A model generated the notes under the pieces. It was not told the DNA's origin. It did no database searches and worked only from the letters and a program-made list of their open reading frames with translations. From a virus, in the IMG/VR virus record IMGVR_UViG_3300030430_004864, positions 1 to 36,286 of that record: 36,286 nucleotides of DNA. One strand, given 5' to 3'. Position numbers and translations under genes: made by a program. Within the stretch, counting starts at the first letter, position 1. Every line of letters starts with the position of its first letter. This document shows, piece after piece, positions 20,316 to 30,909 of this stretch.

Positions 20316-21758
20316 TTAGTCTCCTAAGCTGCCAGCGTCTATTACGTTACCACCACTAGCGTCAAAAAATCCTTCTGCTTTAGGATCGTAAACAGGCGGT
20401 TTATAATTTAGAAAATCAGATATGTCTAATATTTTTTTAATAATATCAGCATTAGCCACTAAAACACTGCTTGGCATATTTGTTTGGTTGAAGTAGTCAA
20501 TACCTGACAAAATATTATTTCTATTTTTCTTCATTTCCCCTCTGTATCTAAATGCTATTTGTTTAAGTTTTTCTTTTATTTCTGCTGGAGTTGTGTCGAC
20601 TGTAATAGTACCGAATATCTCGGCTACTATTTCTCTATCTAAATTAGAAATTGTTCTACCAGATTCACCCAAAAGTTTTTGTATATCTTGTTGTCTTAAA
20701 GCGTTAAGTATTGCGTCTGCTTGAGTTCTAGAGTCTAAGTTTTCGAAATCTATACGTTGTCGCTCGTTGATTAAAGCTAATGCTTTTGTCCAAAGTTTAC
20801 CGAAAAGACCTGATAGACCTGTAGCGCCTTTATCTACTAAACTTGTTGCATACTGCAACCTAGATAAATTCTTTTCTGTTCGTTCAAACTCATTTATGTT
20901 GGTTAATATTTCTTTATTAAATTCTGCGTTTGTTTTAGCTTCAGTTGTTTTTATAGTTTTAAATTTATTAGCCTCTAAAGCTTTTGCTGCTATATCAGGT
21001 GCTTGCGCCGCAGGCGTAAAGAAACCAGTGCTTAAAGAACCAGTAAGTGCTTTTAGAAAAGCGTCGAATTTTTCATCTGATAAAACATTAGATATTTTTG
21101 CTTTGTCATAAACTATTTCAGGCTTTTCAGGCTTTTCAGGTTCTTCGGGTTTTAGTGGATCGAATAAACTACCGCTAAGTCTATCAGGTTTTGTTTGTAA
21201 GTCTGTAAGTTCTTGTTGTATATCTACTGGTCCTGGTTTCAAAGCTTCTAAGCCAGCAATACCACCAGCACCACCAATACCTAATGCAACATTTTTACCC
21301 GCATCAGTAAGACCAATGATTTGGTTTGGATTTGTAAGTTTGGCTACGGAGCCCGGCCCTGTTAGTGTATCTCTCTGTCTTATTGTTAGTTGTGGTATTT
21401 TAGCGAGAATTGGTTTCAACGCATTTGCAGCTGCTGTTATACCCATTCTAGCAAGTCGATAACTTGGGATTAAACTTAATCCAAGCCCTATAGCAGTTTG
21501 AAGTCTACCCAAACTTTGTTCGGACCGTTGTCTGTTAAAAGCTTCACTAGGGTTACGTGTTGCGGATAAGGTTAAATCTACGGGTACCTCAGATACTTTG
21601 TTACCGTCTTGGTCTATTTCTACATACATAACCGTATCTGGATTTTCAGTAGGTTCGAATGTATAAGTATTTTGTTGTGACTGTCCGTAACTAGTTGGCA
21701 GTTGCGAACCACGCACTAACCCGCCGTTCTGGAACATAGGTCTATCTAATACACTCAT
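20316..21758 (-). CDS. Putative internal virion protein (480 aa)
   Basis: The protein opens SVLDRPMFQNGGLVRG, a start seen in structural proteins of marine podophages, then has hydrophobic Gly/Ala segments (about 85-175) and a proline/glutamate linker (PEEPEKPEKPEIVYD) before a helical C-terminal half. It lies between two other large virion genes, with the start overlapping the upstream stop as ATGA. A role in the ejected core is inferred from position; no enzymatic motif is seen. Confidence 0.58.
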   Translation of the reverse strand: MSVLDRPMFQNGGLVRGSQLPTSYGQSQQNTYTFEPTENPDTVMYVEIDQDGNKVSEVPVDLTLSATRNPSEAFNRQRSEQSLGRLQTAIGLGLSLIPSYRLARMGITAAANALKPILAKIPQLTIRQRDTLTGPGSVAKLTNPNQIIGLTDAGKNVALGIGGAGGIAGLEALKPGPVDIQQELTDLQTKPDRLSGSLFDPLKPEEPEKPEKPEIVYDKAKISNVLSDEKFDAFLKALTGSLSTGFFTPAAQAPDIAAKALEANKFKTIKTTEAKTNAEFNKEILTNINEFERTEKNLSRLQYATSLVDKGATGLSGLFGKLWTKALALINERQRIDFENLDSRTQADAILNALRQQDIQKLLGESGRTISNLDREIVAEIFGTITVDTTPAEIKEKLKQIAFRYRGEMKKNRNNILSGIDYFNQTNMPSSVLVANADIIKKILDISDFLNYKPPVYDPKAEGFFDASGGNVIDAGSLGD

Positions 21759-22819
21759 GTACCGACACCCCCCCCGAATGGGCTGTAGTTGCTGAATGGA
21801 TTGGTAGCACTACTTGATGGTTGTGGAATCGGAACACCAAAAATGCTATCTGAGCTTGGCAAAATTGGTCCTGAACTGGTTCCTGAAACACTAGAACTTG
21901 CTGGGTTGCTTGTAAAGAATGAACCAAAACCGCCCCCAGTATTTTTTCTATCGCCGTATAATAGATCAAAAACATTACCTAAAACGTTTGATCTTGATGG
22001 CGATGTGTTATCTGTATCTGTTTGTACCACTCTTGGTTCTCCTAATGTAGGTTCTTTGTTTCTAAATAGATTAAACATACCTAATCCAGCACTTAAACCT
22101 AAAGCTGTTGGATCAGGAGCCATACCGTATTGGCTTGTTAATTGTGTTGTCGTTGGAGTATATGTAGGTAAAAAATTACCTATACCTTGTAACACACGCA
22201 AAGGTCTAAATATATCTTGTTCAAACAAAGTTGGAGCTAAACTAGCAAGCGTGGATGAAAAATCTGCACCACGCCCAAACAAACCTCTTTGTTCGAACAC
22301 ATTACTAAGAGCATCACTAAAACCTTGTGATCTGATAGCGGGTAAGGCTGCGCCTAAACCACGACCAATAGCCTCAGCTCTCTCGCTCGCTTGTAAACGT
22401 CCTCGAGAACCAAAAGCTCCTTCACCTGCTTGTCCTATTGCTTGTGCTCTTGCTATATTATCTTCTATGGCTGCTTGTTTTAAAACATCATCTATAGTTT
22501 GTTGCACGACCATATCCTCGAAAGGGTCGTAAAATTGTCCGATATCAGCTGCGGTAACTGGGGATGCTTGAAGTGAACTTAATGCTTGTGCTTGCTGTAA
22601 AAAGGGTAAATACATACCTAAACCAGCAGGAATTTGTTGGCTTATATTCCGTCCAACACTTTGTAGTTGATCAAAAAATCCTGGACTATCAGCTGTGCCG
22701 AAATACAACTGTCTTAATAGGGGATCACCTAAACTCTCTACAGCTATTTGATCTTGTAGTATAGGATCTAAACCACCCGTAGGGACTGAAACTTCTTCAA
22801 CACCTGTAATTTCTGCCAT
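21755..22819 (-). CDS. Putative internal virion protein (354 aa)
   Basis: The N-terminal half is helical and Ala/Gln-rich (NIARAQAIGQAGEGAFGSRG, ASERAEAIGRGLGAALPAIR); the C-terminal third is a Ser/Gly/Pro-rich flexible tail ending in GGGVGT. The Ala/Gln-rich helical region followed by a disordered tail resembles internal core proteins of podoviruses. It is joined to its neighbours by TAATG and ATGA overlaps. Confidence 0.57.
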   Translation of the reverse strand: MAEITGVEEVSVPTGGLDPILQDQIAVESLGDPLLRQLYFGTADSPGFFDQLQSVGRNISQQIPAGLGMYLPFLQQAQALSSLQASPVTAADIGQFYDPFEDMVVQQTIDDVLKQAAIEDNIARAQAIGQAGEGAFGSRGRLQASERAEAIGRGLGAALPAIRSQGFSDALSNVFEQRGLFGRGADFSSTLASLAPTLFEQDIFRPLRVLQGIGNFLPTYTPTTTQLTSQYGMAPDPTALGLSAGLGMFNLFRNKEPTLGEPRVVQTDTDNTSPSRSNVLGNVFDLLYGDRKNTGGGFGSFFTSNPASSSVSGTSSGPILPSSDSIFGVPIPQPSSSATNPFSNYSPFGGGVGT

Positions 22820-24066
22820 TATGCTACTCCTTCAAAATATTTCATCATAACCATCATATTGTCTGAACCTTTACCTCTGCTAGGTTTACCGCTTTTAACA
22901 AAAGATAGTAAACCGTCTTTGCCTTTTTTAACATTTACTGTACCAGCACCACGTACGGCTTTAGCTGTCATCACAAACTCACCGTCTGACAACATAGCGG
23001 GTATATCGTCTGAAGTACCAGTCCCAGGTCCTGCTGATTCACCACCAGCCCGCATGTCTAATACTTCATCTTCAGAGTAAACTGAACCGCCAGCAGCAAA
23101 CCCTAGATCAAAGCCACCTAAGCCAAAAACAGGTTGTTGAGCTAAATCTGGTCTTTTTGATTGTCTAATATCTTTAAGACCTTCTGCTTCTCTTTCTGCC
23201 TTACTTTTTATAGCTTTACCGTAAGCTAAAGAGGCTGCAAATAATTTTGGATCTATACCGCCTTTGTCAGGATCGAATGTGTCTTTGAACTCCTTTCCGA
23301 TATTTCTGATAAAATCTGGTGTCCTGTATCCAAAAAAACTACCAGAACCTTCCGGACTAGCAGATAAATTATAAGTCGCTTGTACCTCTGGTGCTAAAGC
23401 TTCGTATTGTTCTTGACTAATTGTTATAGTGCCACCTTTACCATCTGGCCCAACATATGTTTGTTGTGATGGAAACACAGGGTTACGCTCCATCAGATTT
23501 TTGAATAACCCTTTTTCGTCTGCGCCAGGTAATATGAATTCTCCTATATTACCAGCAGCAGATCTAAATGCATCTCCATATTCGGAAAATCTAAAACCTT
23601 TTTCACCAAAGTTTTCTAAAAAGTCTCTTGCTACCCCTTTTTCACCAAATAATTTAGGACCACCTGTTATTTGCAAAATGTCACTCAAGTCTCCTTTGCC
23701 TTTGACTATATCAACAGCGGCTTTACCTTTTTGATAAATAGCTGAGGGGGCTTGCCAAGGGCCAGGAATGAATTGTGCTACCTTAGTAACAGGATCTATA
23801 ACTTTTTTTACCTTTTTCCAAAGATTACTAAAAAATCCAAACTCGGCAAAACCAGTATAAGGGTTATAAGAAACTAAATTAGAACCTACAGTTCTTTCGG
23901 TCAGATTAGTATCTAATTTATTAAGTTTTTTTTGTATAGATTTTTTTAGTTTATTATCATTAAAAAAAATATTAGGCGGTAAGACAACCTCACCTACCAT
24001 AAGGTGTGTTAATTGTGTATCACCATTTCTACCATACTTAGCTAATGATTGTAAACCGTTGTTCAT
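22819..24066 (-). CDS. Putative structural / core protein (415 aa)
   Basis: The N terminus (GDTQLTHLMVGEVVLPPNIF) and the C-terminal segment (GPGTGTSDDIPAMLSDGEFV, then MTAKAVRGAG) are motifs repeated across marine phage structural proteins. The second is widespread in tail-end or core proteins of podoviruses and large siphoviruses. The middle contains a hydrophobic helical stretch and Gly-rich turns. ATG 24066 has an AAGGAAAAG site. It lies immediately after the tail fibre gene and starts the block of four putative ejection proteins. Confidence 0.58.
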   Translation of the reverse strand: MNNGLQSLAKYGRNGDTQLTHLMVGEVVLPPNIFFNDNKLKKSIQKKLNKLDTNLTERTVGSNLVSYNPYTGFAEFGFFSNLWKKVKKVIDPVTKVAQFIPGPWQAPSAIYQKGKAAVDIVKGKGDLSDILQITGGPKLFGEKGVARDFLENFGEKGFRFSEYGDAFRSAAGNIGEFILPGADEKGLFKNLMERNPVFPSQQTYVGPDGKGGTITISQEQYEALAPEVQATYNLSASPEGSGSFFGYRTPDFIRNIGKEFKDTFDPDKGGIDPKLFAASLAYGKAIKSKAEREAEGLKDIRQSKRPDLAQQPVFGLGGFDLGFAAGGSVYSEDEVLDMRAGGESAGPGTGTSDDIPAMLSDGEFVMTAKAVRGAGTVNVKKGKDGLLSFVKSGKPSRGKGSDNMMVMMKYFEGVA

Positions 24067-24111
24067 AACTTTTCCTTATTCTACCACCTATTATTAGGCT
24101 ACTTCAATAAA

Positions 24112-27100
24112 TTACTTATTCTCCTTTAATTCTTTTATTTCTGCTTTGAGATCAGCAATAACGGCTAATAAATCTTTATAGCCGTCCATATCCTCTAATC
24201 CTTTAGGGGTATGTGAGTCTTTTTCTAACCTTTCTATCTGTTCTTGTTGTTCTTGTACGGCTTTTAATAAAGGTGTGACTAGTTTGGTATAGTCCATTTG
24301 ATAGTATCCATCTGCATTTTTTGTAACTGCATTTGGGATATACTTCATAACTTCTTGAGCTAACAAACCTTGGTCTCTTTGACCAGTTGCTACCCATTTA
24401 AAATCTACAGGATTTAAAGCTTGAACAATACTTAAGCCTTCTGCATGACCTGTAACTTCTTTGAGTCTAGCATCTGAAGATGTGTTAAAAGCGGTTGCTG
24501 AACCCGTACATTTTATGCTACCAACCTCAGTATTACTGCTATTTAAAAAAGCGTAGTGTGGTCTGCTAGTACTACTTGCTGAACCTGTGTGTTTGCTAAT
24601 TACTGCTGCTCTATCATCTGTCGAAGCAAACTCAAACATAGCAGTATTTGAAGAGCTACCTGAGTTTTTGACTTTTAGATTTTCACCAAATGTCCTTGAT
24701 GTATCTCCTATTAACAAAGCGCCATTAGAAGCTAATCGCATTTTTTCATTTGTACTAAACTTAAACTGTATGACAGAATCATCTAAGACAATATTTGGTG
24801 ATCCACCAAAACCAACTAATGTCAGGCTTTCATCATCATCTGCAACACTACCCACTCTAAAACCACTACTGTATTCAATTAAATCAAGCGAGTTTATCAA
24901 GTATTTGCCTGAAGATGGTACAGATACACTACCGCCAAAATTAGCGGCATTTGAACTTCTATTTAGATCTAAAATAGTTGTAGAACCATCAAAAAAGCTG
25001 AAGTTCTCACTTCCTGCACCAGTCATACCTATACGAAATATCTGATTATCACTTTCATCAGTAAAAGCCATTTGTGCTCGACCAGAACTAGAACTACGTT
25101 TTATGGTTAAGGCTGTTGCTGTAGTGCTTGAGGCTTTTATTCTTGTATCACCTACAACATCTAACTGAACTGCTGGGCTGGTTGTCCCTAGCCCCAAGCG
25201 GCCTGCTGAAGTAAGCCGCATTTTTTCTGTTGTTGCCCCTGACCCATCAGATGTAGTACCAAATATTAATCTACTTGGCGCATCACCATCCGCTACTGTT
25301 GCTTCTGCTTGATAGCCGATAAAAGCCATTTCCTCGAAGTCAGTACCATCGAAGCCATTCATCCTTATAATGCCACCCTGATCCGCAGGTAGAGCAGAAC
25401 TTGTACTGCTGTTGTCTCTTGCTCTTAGTTCTAATAAATTAGCAGTACCATCTCTTTGTCCTTCTATAACTACCGAACCATTAGGTGAAGCAGGGTTGCT
25501 TGTATCTATGACGTGTAGCTTCTGAGCAGGACTAGTTGTGCCAATTCCAATATTGCCACCATTAGGGTTTAGAGCTAAATTCCTAAAAGCTACACCCTGC
25601 TCAACTGCTTGTATTTGACCATAATCAGAAGAATGAAAACCAAGTATTAGTTGTTCATTAGTGTTTGATGCTCTTTTGATGACAAGTTGTTCATTACCGC
25701 CATCTGTTTGTATAGTGGTAACACCTGCAAAAGTAGCATTACTGTTACTACCTAGAGTTAAAACTGGTGTACCTTCACTTGTTGCTGTCGTGCTTGAAGA
25801 TTTAGATATAAATAAATCTCTGTCATTACCAAAAACTATATGGGTATCTTTCCCTGACCCTGCTCCACTTAGAAATAAAGTGCCATCATCATCGGATGAG
25901 ATAGCTGCAATTATTTTATCGCCTGATCCTGATGCTGTTATATCACCTACAACATCTAATTTAGAAGAAGGACTGTTTGTGTTGATACCAACATTCCTGT
26001 TAGTACCATCAATAAACATAGCAAGAGCATTTCCTATATTAAATTGTTGATAATTAAAAGTATCTATTACTAAAGGTTTAGATTGCCAAGTTTCTAAAAG
26101 AGCTATATTACTACTTGTGTTATAAGATAAAGTAACACCAGCTTCACCTGTGTGTCCTGTGCTTCTATTAGTTGCTTTTATAGAACCAGCAACTTCTAGT
26201 TTGGCTAAAGGTGAAGTATCTCCAATCCCAAAATTGAAACTATTATTGATAAAAGAATTATCATTTTGATTTAAATTAATTTTAACTGCACCTGAGTGGT
26301 AAAGTTGGAAATTATTAGCATCAGCAAATTCTGCAACTTTAGTTCCTGAGTTATAAAATACTAAACCACCAAAAGAATCAGTACCAATTTGATATGATTC
26401 ACCACCACTATTTTCTTCAATTTGCAAAGCATACCCAGAACTATTTGTTTTAACATGAAGTGGTGTATTAGGCGAGGTTGTGCCGATACCTAGGTTGCCT
26501 GATGTATCAAACCTAGCGCTTTCAAATGCTCCACTTGTGTTTTCTTTAGAAAAGACCAACGCACCTGTTGATGTGTTATTACCAGATGATATTGTCATTA
26601 CGCCGTTATCGTGTGTGATTTTAGCCGTACTAGAAGTAGAGTTAGAATCTCTTAGTAAAATTTGCGGCGTAGATTGTCCGTTAGCGGTAGATTCGATAGT
26701 GCCCTCTACATCTAATTTAGAAGAAGGACTGGTTGTGCCGATACCTACGTTGTCACCATAAGGATTCAATAGTAAAGGATCAGTTGTGCCATTAGATCGA
26801 CCCGCTTGAATAGCACAAGCATCTGTCGAAGAGTTAGCGTAACCCATATACAAACCATATTCATTAGAATGGTTTACAACAGACCTTAAGGTAGCGTTAG
26901 ATATAAAAGCACTAAAGTCAGATGGTGTTGATGTGCTGCCACCTTTAACGTGTAGAGCGGAACTAGGACTGCTTGTGCCTATACCTACATCTCCACCATT
27001 AAAGTAACTATCACCTGCTGTAGCTATTTGTACTGTTTGTGTAGCTGAAGCGTTTTTAAGGAATAGTGATAAACCTACCGAACCTGATTGGAAGAAACCG

Positions 27101-30100
27101 CCCCCATCAGTACCGTCGTTATAATCTAAATTTACTAGATAACTACCTGAAGAACCGCTTACTATATTTAACTTACCTGTTGGACTGGTTGTGCCGATAC
27201 CAAGACCTGTCGAAGTAAGTCGCATTATTTCAGAACCACTAATATTGAATTGTTGTGTTAAAGCATCTAGTTTGAAATTCATATAAGCACTAGCTGTTCT
27301 GTCATAGTTGGTCAGTCTGTTAGTATCTGTAGTTAGTTCTGGATGAAACTCCATACCTGCTGCTCCACCATTAGAAACAACTAATGGTGCTGAAGGGCTG
27401 GTTGTGCCGATACCTACTCGTTGCGAACTGTCTATAGTTGCAGCAATCTGGTCGTTGGTTCTGAATGACATGCTGTTAGCAGTATGATCGTAAAATATCT
27501 CACCACTATTAGGGTCAGCATTATCACCAAAAGCGAGTACTCCGTAGCGTTTACCATTACCTCTTAATGTAATACCCACGCCATCATCTGCTGAGTTACC
27601 ACCTAAAACAACCAAATCTTCAGCAAAACTATAACCTTGTCCATCAGGGTCAGTAGTATTAATACCTACTTTGCCTGTAGCTGTAAGCTGTGCTGCAAAG
27701 GTGGCACTTTGATCTGACCCTAAAGTTAAAGCTGTTGCAGTTGAACCATTTCCACCTGTACTAAAAATTAAGGCATCACCACCCATAATTCTTGAATCAA
27801 AATCATCAGAGGTAGAATTTTTAAAATCTATAAATGGGCCACCAGCACTTCTAGTAATTTCTAATGCTCCATTAGTGACTGCAAGTAAGACTTGGTTTGA
27901 ACCTGAAGTTAGAGTTATGTCACCAGTACCAGCATAAGTACCGATATTGGTGAGGTTTCTTGAAGCTGTAATTACTTCGCTACCTGCGACTTCTACTGCC
28001 CCTGTTGAATTTACTCTAAAGTAATGACCTGAAGCATTTTCACATCTAATTGCATAACCACTATCTTTTCTTATGTCTAGCCTTGCAGAAGCAGTTGTGT
28101 TTCCTATAGATAAATTTCCATCACTATCCAGTCTCATTTTTTCAGAACCTTCAAAGAAAAATCCTAAATCTGAATCATCTGTTCCTTGTCTTATTCCAGC
28201 AATATGAATATCTGCATCATTATTTCTAAGATGCAACATAGCCATAGTGCCATTTGTACTGCTGGTATTTTCAATTCTGATACCCTCACTACCCCAAGCA
28301 CCACCAGAACCACCAGAGAAAGAAGTATCTGTATTTGCAAACTCAACATGAAATTTTTGATCTGGTGCATTTGTACCTATACCCAAGTTACCAGAGGCAT
28401 CAAATCTAGCAGATTCTACTGTTGTAGTTGCTGTTCTTCTTTTAAAAACAATTTGTCCAGCTGCGGTATTATTATTAGATTCAATCGACATAATGCCGTT
28501 ATCGTGATAGATGTTTGCACTTATAGAAGTGTTAGCTGAATCTACTAAAGTAAAATGTTTTTCGGAAAGACCATTTGCGGTTGCTTGTATAACTCCAGCA
28601 ACTTCTAGCTTTTGTGAAGGTGACGTAGTGCCTATGCCAAGGTTACCTGAACTGTCTACTCGTAGACGTTCAGAAGAACCATCTAAAATACCAAAAGCAG
28701 CATTAGCGTTATTAAATATACTGCTAGTTTGGCTGCTTGAACCAAGAACTATTTCAACTTGTGAATTTGTTGTTTGAATATGAAGTTCTTGTGAAGGTGA
28801 CGTAGTGCCGATACCAATATTTCCAGAGTTATCAAAGTGCATTAAAGTCTTTGGACTTCCTGCTGCACCATCTACTTTTTTGACTTGTAAGTTACCATCA
28901 TTATTGGCAGCAAATTCTGTAGCTAACACAAACCTGTCAGCACTACTGTTATAAACTAAACCTAGTAAATCTCCTGACCCACCTGTACCTGTACCTCTGA
29001 TAGTTAAGGGTTCATTAGGTGCTGTTGTACCTATACCTACTTTAGAATCTTCCGTAATTCGCATGACCTCTGTCACAGTTCCAGCATTAGCAGTATGGAA
29101 TGATAAGTCACCACCTTGTCCTGAGTTTGTATTTGTTTCTACATCTGCTCGTATTCTTGCATACATTTCTTCAGTGCCATCGGCAGTATTAAAGCTGAAG
29201 TCTAAACCTGAAGCAGCAGAAACAGATGAATTAGGTCTATGTAAATTTAATAAACTCAATTGATCAACCCTGACATCAAGTGCTGAGGCTGGCGAAGTGG
29301 TTCCAATCCCTACTCTTTGTGAACTATCTACTCTAAAAGCTTCCGATCCTGCTGTTTCAATCGTTACTGTATCGGCACTAGGAAATCTAAAAAAAGTGTT
29401 GCTATCGCCTGTATGTCCTAGTTTATCGGCTATAGTCACATCACCAGCTACATCTAGACCACCACTTAAGTTTGTATCATTAGAAACTGTTAATTCATCA
29501 ATAGTTGATGCACCTGATGTCTGTATAGACGGTGTGGTAATTTTATGAGAAAAATCAAACTCGTCGTTTGTACTATCCCACAAGATAGTAGCGTCTGTTG
29601 ATGCACTTACTGCGTCTTGTATGGTTATACCTGCCCCGTTAGCGTTAGACGAGGTATCTCCAGCACCAAAATTTAACGTGATGTTTTTATCTTTTACTTC
29701 TAGGTTAGTAGTATTGATAGTAGTAGTTGTACCTGAAACCGTTAGATCGCCTGAAATAGTGACATTACTAGCAAAAGTTGCTGAACCGGCATCAGACATA
29801 TCTAATGTCAGAGCGGTTATAGCGCTACTGTCGTCAACACCTTTAAAAATAATATCTTTATTATTGACACTAGATTTAATTATAAAATCACTCGAAGAAT
29901 TAGTTAGCTCACCAAAGGTTGTCCCAGCATCTTTTAATAAAATGTCTGCGCCGTCTGCATCTAAAATAATATCGCCACCAGAATCTAACGTGATATCTGT
30001 ACCATCATTTGTAATTGTGTCTAGAGCAATAGAACCTACGTTTGTAATATTGTTATCGTTGAAAGAAGTAGCTCCTAACGAAATAGTACCTGTAGCGGTT

Positions 30101-30909
30101 AAATTTGAAGAGCCGATATCTATTGCACCGAAACCAGAACTAATTGCACCAGAATCTAACGTACCTACAGTTGTTATTTGAGACTGTGCAGCATCAACAG
30201 AAAGAGTGACGTTATTGCCTGATGCACTAGAAGTCAGACCTGTACCACCTAAAATACCTAATACTTCGCTGTTAAGGTCGATCGCTATACTCGCAGAACC
30301 GTCAGTAACATCTAAATCCTCGGCAGTTATTTGTGTATCTACAAAGTCTTTAACAGCAGCAGAGGTCGGTACACTAGTATCATTATCGTTGGATGCAATA
30401 CCCTCTGATTCTGTCACAATAGCAGAAGCTTTGAAGTTATCTATTTCTATATTTGATAATGTATTATTATCAACATCTATAGTCTTGTTGGTTAAAGTTT
30501 GAGATCCTACTAAAGTTGCTACTGTAGAATCTATTGCAAAAGTAACACCATTACCTGAAGCTGTAGCGGTTAATCCTGTACCCCCTAGCAAGGATAGAGT
30601 TTCACTAAATAGATCTATTGCAATACTGCTGGAACCATCTGTTATGTTTAATGTGATAGCACCTGTAGATGATATGTTTTGAAAAGCAGAACCATCCCAA
30701 TACTGTAAAGTCGTAGTAGAAGTGTTATAGATGATCTGACCTATATTAAAGTTCAGAGTGTCTCTTTCAGCCGTTGTAAGCTGTAAAGTGTTATCAGGAT
30801 CAACCGAGCCTAAATTTATTTCTAAGACCCTTACAAGTTGGTTGAAGGTCTCAGATGTGACATTAGGGCCTTGAGCAAAGGGTAAATTAGTTTGTAGCAG
30901 TTTAGCCAC
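24112..30909 (-). CDS. Giant tail fibre with S74 chaperone domain (2265 aa)
   Basis: The N-terminal part (about residues 1-550) has repeated modules with GGTGL, VTDGSASIAIDL and LTNKTIDVDNN signatures and probably attaches to the tail. The central shaft has about 17 copies of a V/L-G-I-G-T-T-S-P-x(3)-L motif spaced roughly 70-120 residues apart. The C terminus (about 2145-2265) is an intramolecular chaperone of Peptidase_S74 type: SDARLKEV with the catalytic Ser, GLLAQEVMKYIP, and a final coiled coil (LLKAVQEQQEQIERLEKD). Such domains trimerise the fibre and then cleave themselves off. This is the main receptor-binding candidate. Confidence 0.88.
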   Translation of the reverse strand: MAKLLQTNLPFAQGPNVTSETFNQLVRVLEINLGSVDPDNTLQLTTAERDTLNFNIGQIIYNTSTTTLQYWDGSAFQNISSTGAITLNITDGSSSIAIDLFSETLSLLGGTGLTATASGNGVTFAIDSTVATLVGSQTLTNKTIDVDNNTLSNIEIDNFKASAIVTESEGIASNDNDTSVPTSAAVKDFVDTQITAEDLDVTDGSASIAIDLNSEVLGILGGTGLTSSASGNNVTLSVDAAQSQITTVGTLDSGAISSGFGAIDIGSSNLTATGTISLGATSFNDNNITNVGSIALDTITNDGTDITLDSGGDIILDADGADILLKDAGTTFGELTNSSSDFIIKSSVNNKDIIFKGVDDSSAITALTLDMSDAGSATFASNVTISGDLTVSGTTTTINTTNLEVKDKNITLNFGAGDTSSNANGAGITIQDAVSASTDATILWDSTNDEFDFSHKITTPSIQTSGASTIDELTVSNDTNLSGGLDVAGDVTIADKLGHTGDSNTFFRFPSADTVTIETAGSEAFRVDSSQRVGIGTTSPASALDVRVDQLSLLNLHRPNSSVSAASGLDFSFNTADGTEEMYARIRADVETNTNSGQGGDLSFHTANAGTVTEVMRITEDSKVGIGTTAPNEPLTIRGTGTGGSGDLLGLVYNSSADRFVLATEFAANNDGNLQVKKVDGAAGSPKTLMHFDNSGNIGIGTTSPSQELHIQTTNSQVEIVLGSSSQTSSIFNNANAAFGILDGSSERLRVDSSGNLGIGTTSPSQKLEVAGVIQATANGLSEKHFTLVDSANTSISANIYHDNGIMSIESNNNTAAGQIVFKRRTATTTVESARFDASGNLGIGTNAPDQKFHVEFANTDTSFSGGSGGAWGSEGIRIENTSSTNGTMAMLHLRNNDADIHIAGIRQGTDDSDLGFFFEGSEKMRLDSDGNLSIGNTTASARLDIRKDSGYAIRCENASGHYFRVNSTGAVEVAGSEVITASRNLTNIGTYAGTGDITLTSGSNQVLLAVTNGALEITRSAGGPFIDFKNSTSDDFDSRIMGGDALIFSTGGNGSTATALTLGSDQSATFAAQLTATGKVGINTTDPDGQGYSFAEDLVVLGGNSADDGVGITLRGNGKRYGVLAFGDNADPNSGEIFYDHTANSMSFRTNDQIAATIDSSQRVGIGTTSPSAPLVVSNGGAAGMEFHPELTTDTNRLTNYDRTASAYMNFKLDALTQQFNISGSEIMRLTSTGLGIGTTSPTGKLNIVSGSSGSYLVNLDYNDGTDGGGFFQSGSVGLSLFLKNASATQTVQIATAGDSYFNGGDVGIGTSSPSSALHVKGGSTSTPSDFSAFISNATLRSVVNHSNEYGLYMGYANSSTDACAIQAGRSNGTTDPLLLNPYGDNVGIGTTSPSSKLDVEGTIESTANGQSTPQILLRDSNSTSSTAKITHDNGVMTISSGNNTSTGALVFSKENTSGAFESARFDTSGNLGIGTTSPNTPLHVKTNSSGYALQIEENSGGESYQIGTDSFGGLVFYNSGTKVAEFADANNFQLYHSGAVKINLNQNDNSFINNSFNFGIGDTSPLAKLEVAGSIKATNRSTGHTGEAGVTLSYNTSSNIALLETWQSKPLVIDTFNYQQFNIGNALAMFIDGTNRNVGINTNSPSSKLDVVGDITASGSGDKIIAAISSDDDGTLFLSGAGSGKDTHIVFGNDRDLFISKSSSTTATSEGTPVLTLGSNSNATFAGVTTIQTDGGNEQLVIKRASNTNEQLILGFHSSDYGQIQAVEQGVAFRNLALNPNGGNIGIGTTSPAQKLHVIDTSNPASPNGSVVIEGQRDGTANLLELRARDNSSTSSALPADQGGIIRMNGFDGTDFEEMAFIGYQAEATVADGDAPSRLIFGTTSDGSGATTEKMRLTSAGRLGLGTTSPAVQLDVVGDTRIKASSTTATALTIKRSSSSGRAQMAFTDESDNQIFRIGMTGAGSENFSFFDGSTTILDLNRSSNAANFGGSVSVPSSGKYLINSLDLIEYSSGFRVGSVADDDESLTLVGFGGSPNIVLDDSVIQFKFSTNEKMRLASNGALLIGDTSRTFGENLKVKNSGSSSNTAMFEFASTDDRAAVISKHTGSASSTSRPHYAFLNSSNTEVGSIKCTGSATAFNTSSDARLKEVTGHAEGLSIVQALNPVDFKWVATGQRDQGLLAQEVMKYIPNAVTKNADGYYQMDYTKLVTPLLKAVQEQQEQIERLEKDSHTPKGLEDMDGYKDLLAVIADLKAEIKELKENK
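24680..29330 (-). repeat. Tandem GIGTTSP-type repeats in the tail fibre gene
   Basis: Within the fibre gene about 17 diverged copies encode GIGTTSP or close variants (GIGTTAP, GINTNSP, GLGTTSP, GIGDTSP). At DNA level a string such as GGCACAACCAGTCC recurs on the coding strand. Copies are irregularly spaced, consistent with a repeated beta shaft module rather than a simple tandem repeat. Near-identical copies at 26700-26760 and 26460-26500 could recombine. Confidence 0.75.

Noticed and set aside
21789-22532. 247-codon plus-strand frame opposite a virion gene
   Set aside because: It is fully antisense to a well-supported gene within an overlapping operon, and its composition is that of a complementary frame.
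24680-29330. CRISPR array or noncoding tandem repeats
   Set aside because: The repeats lie in one long open frame, vary in sequence and spacing, and encode GIGTTSP fibre motifs.
29621-30181. Long plus-strand frame antisense to the tail fibre
   Set aside because: It is one of many frames opposite the fibre gene created by its composition; there is no ribosome binding site, no recognisable domain, and Ser/Pro/Val-rich low-complexity content.
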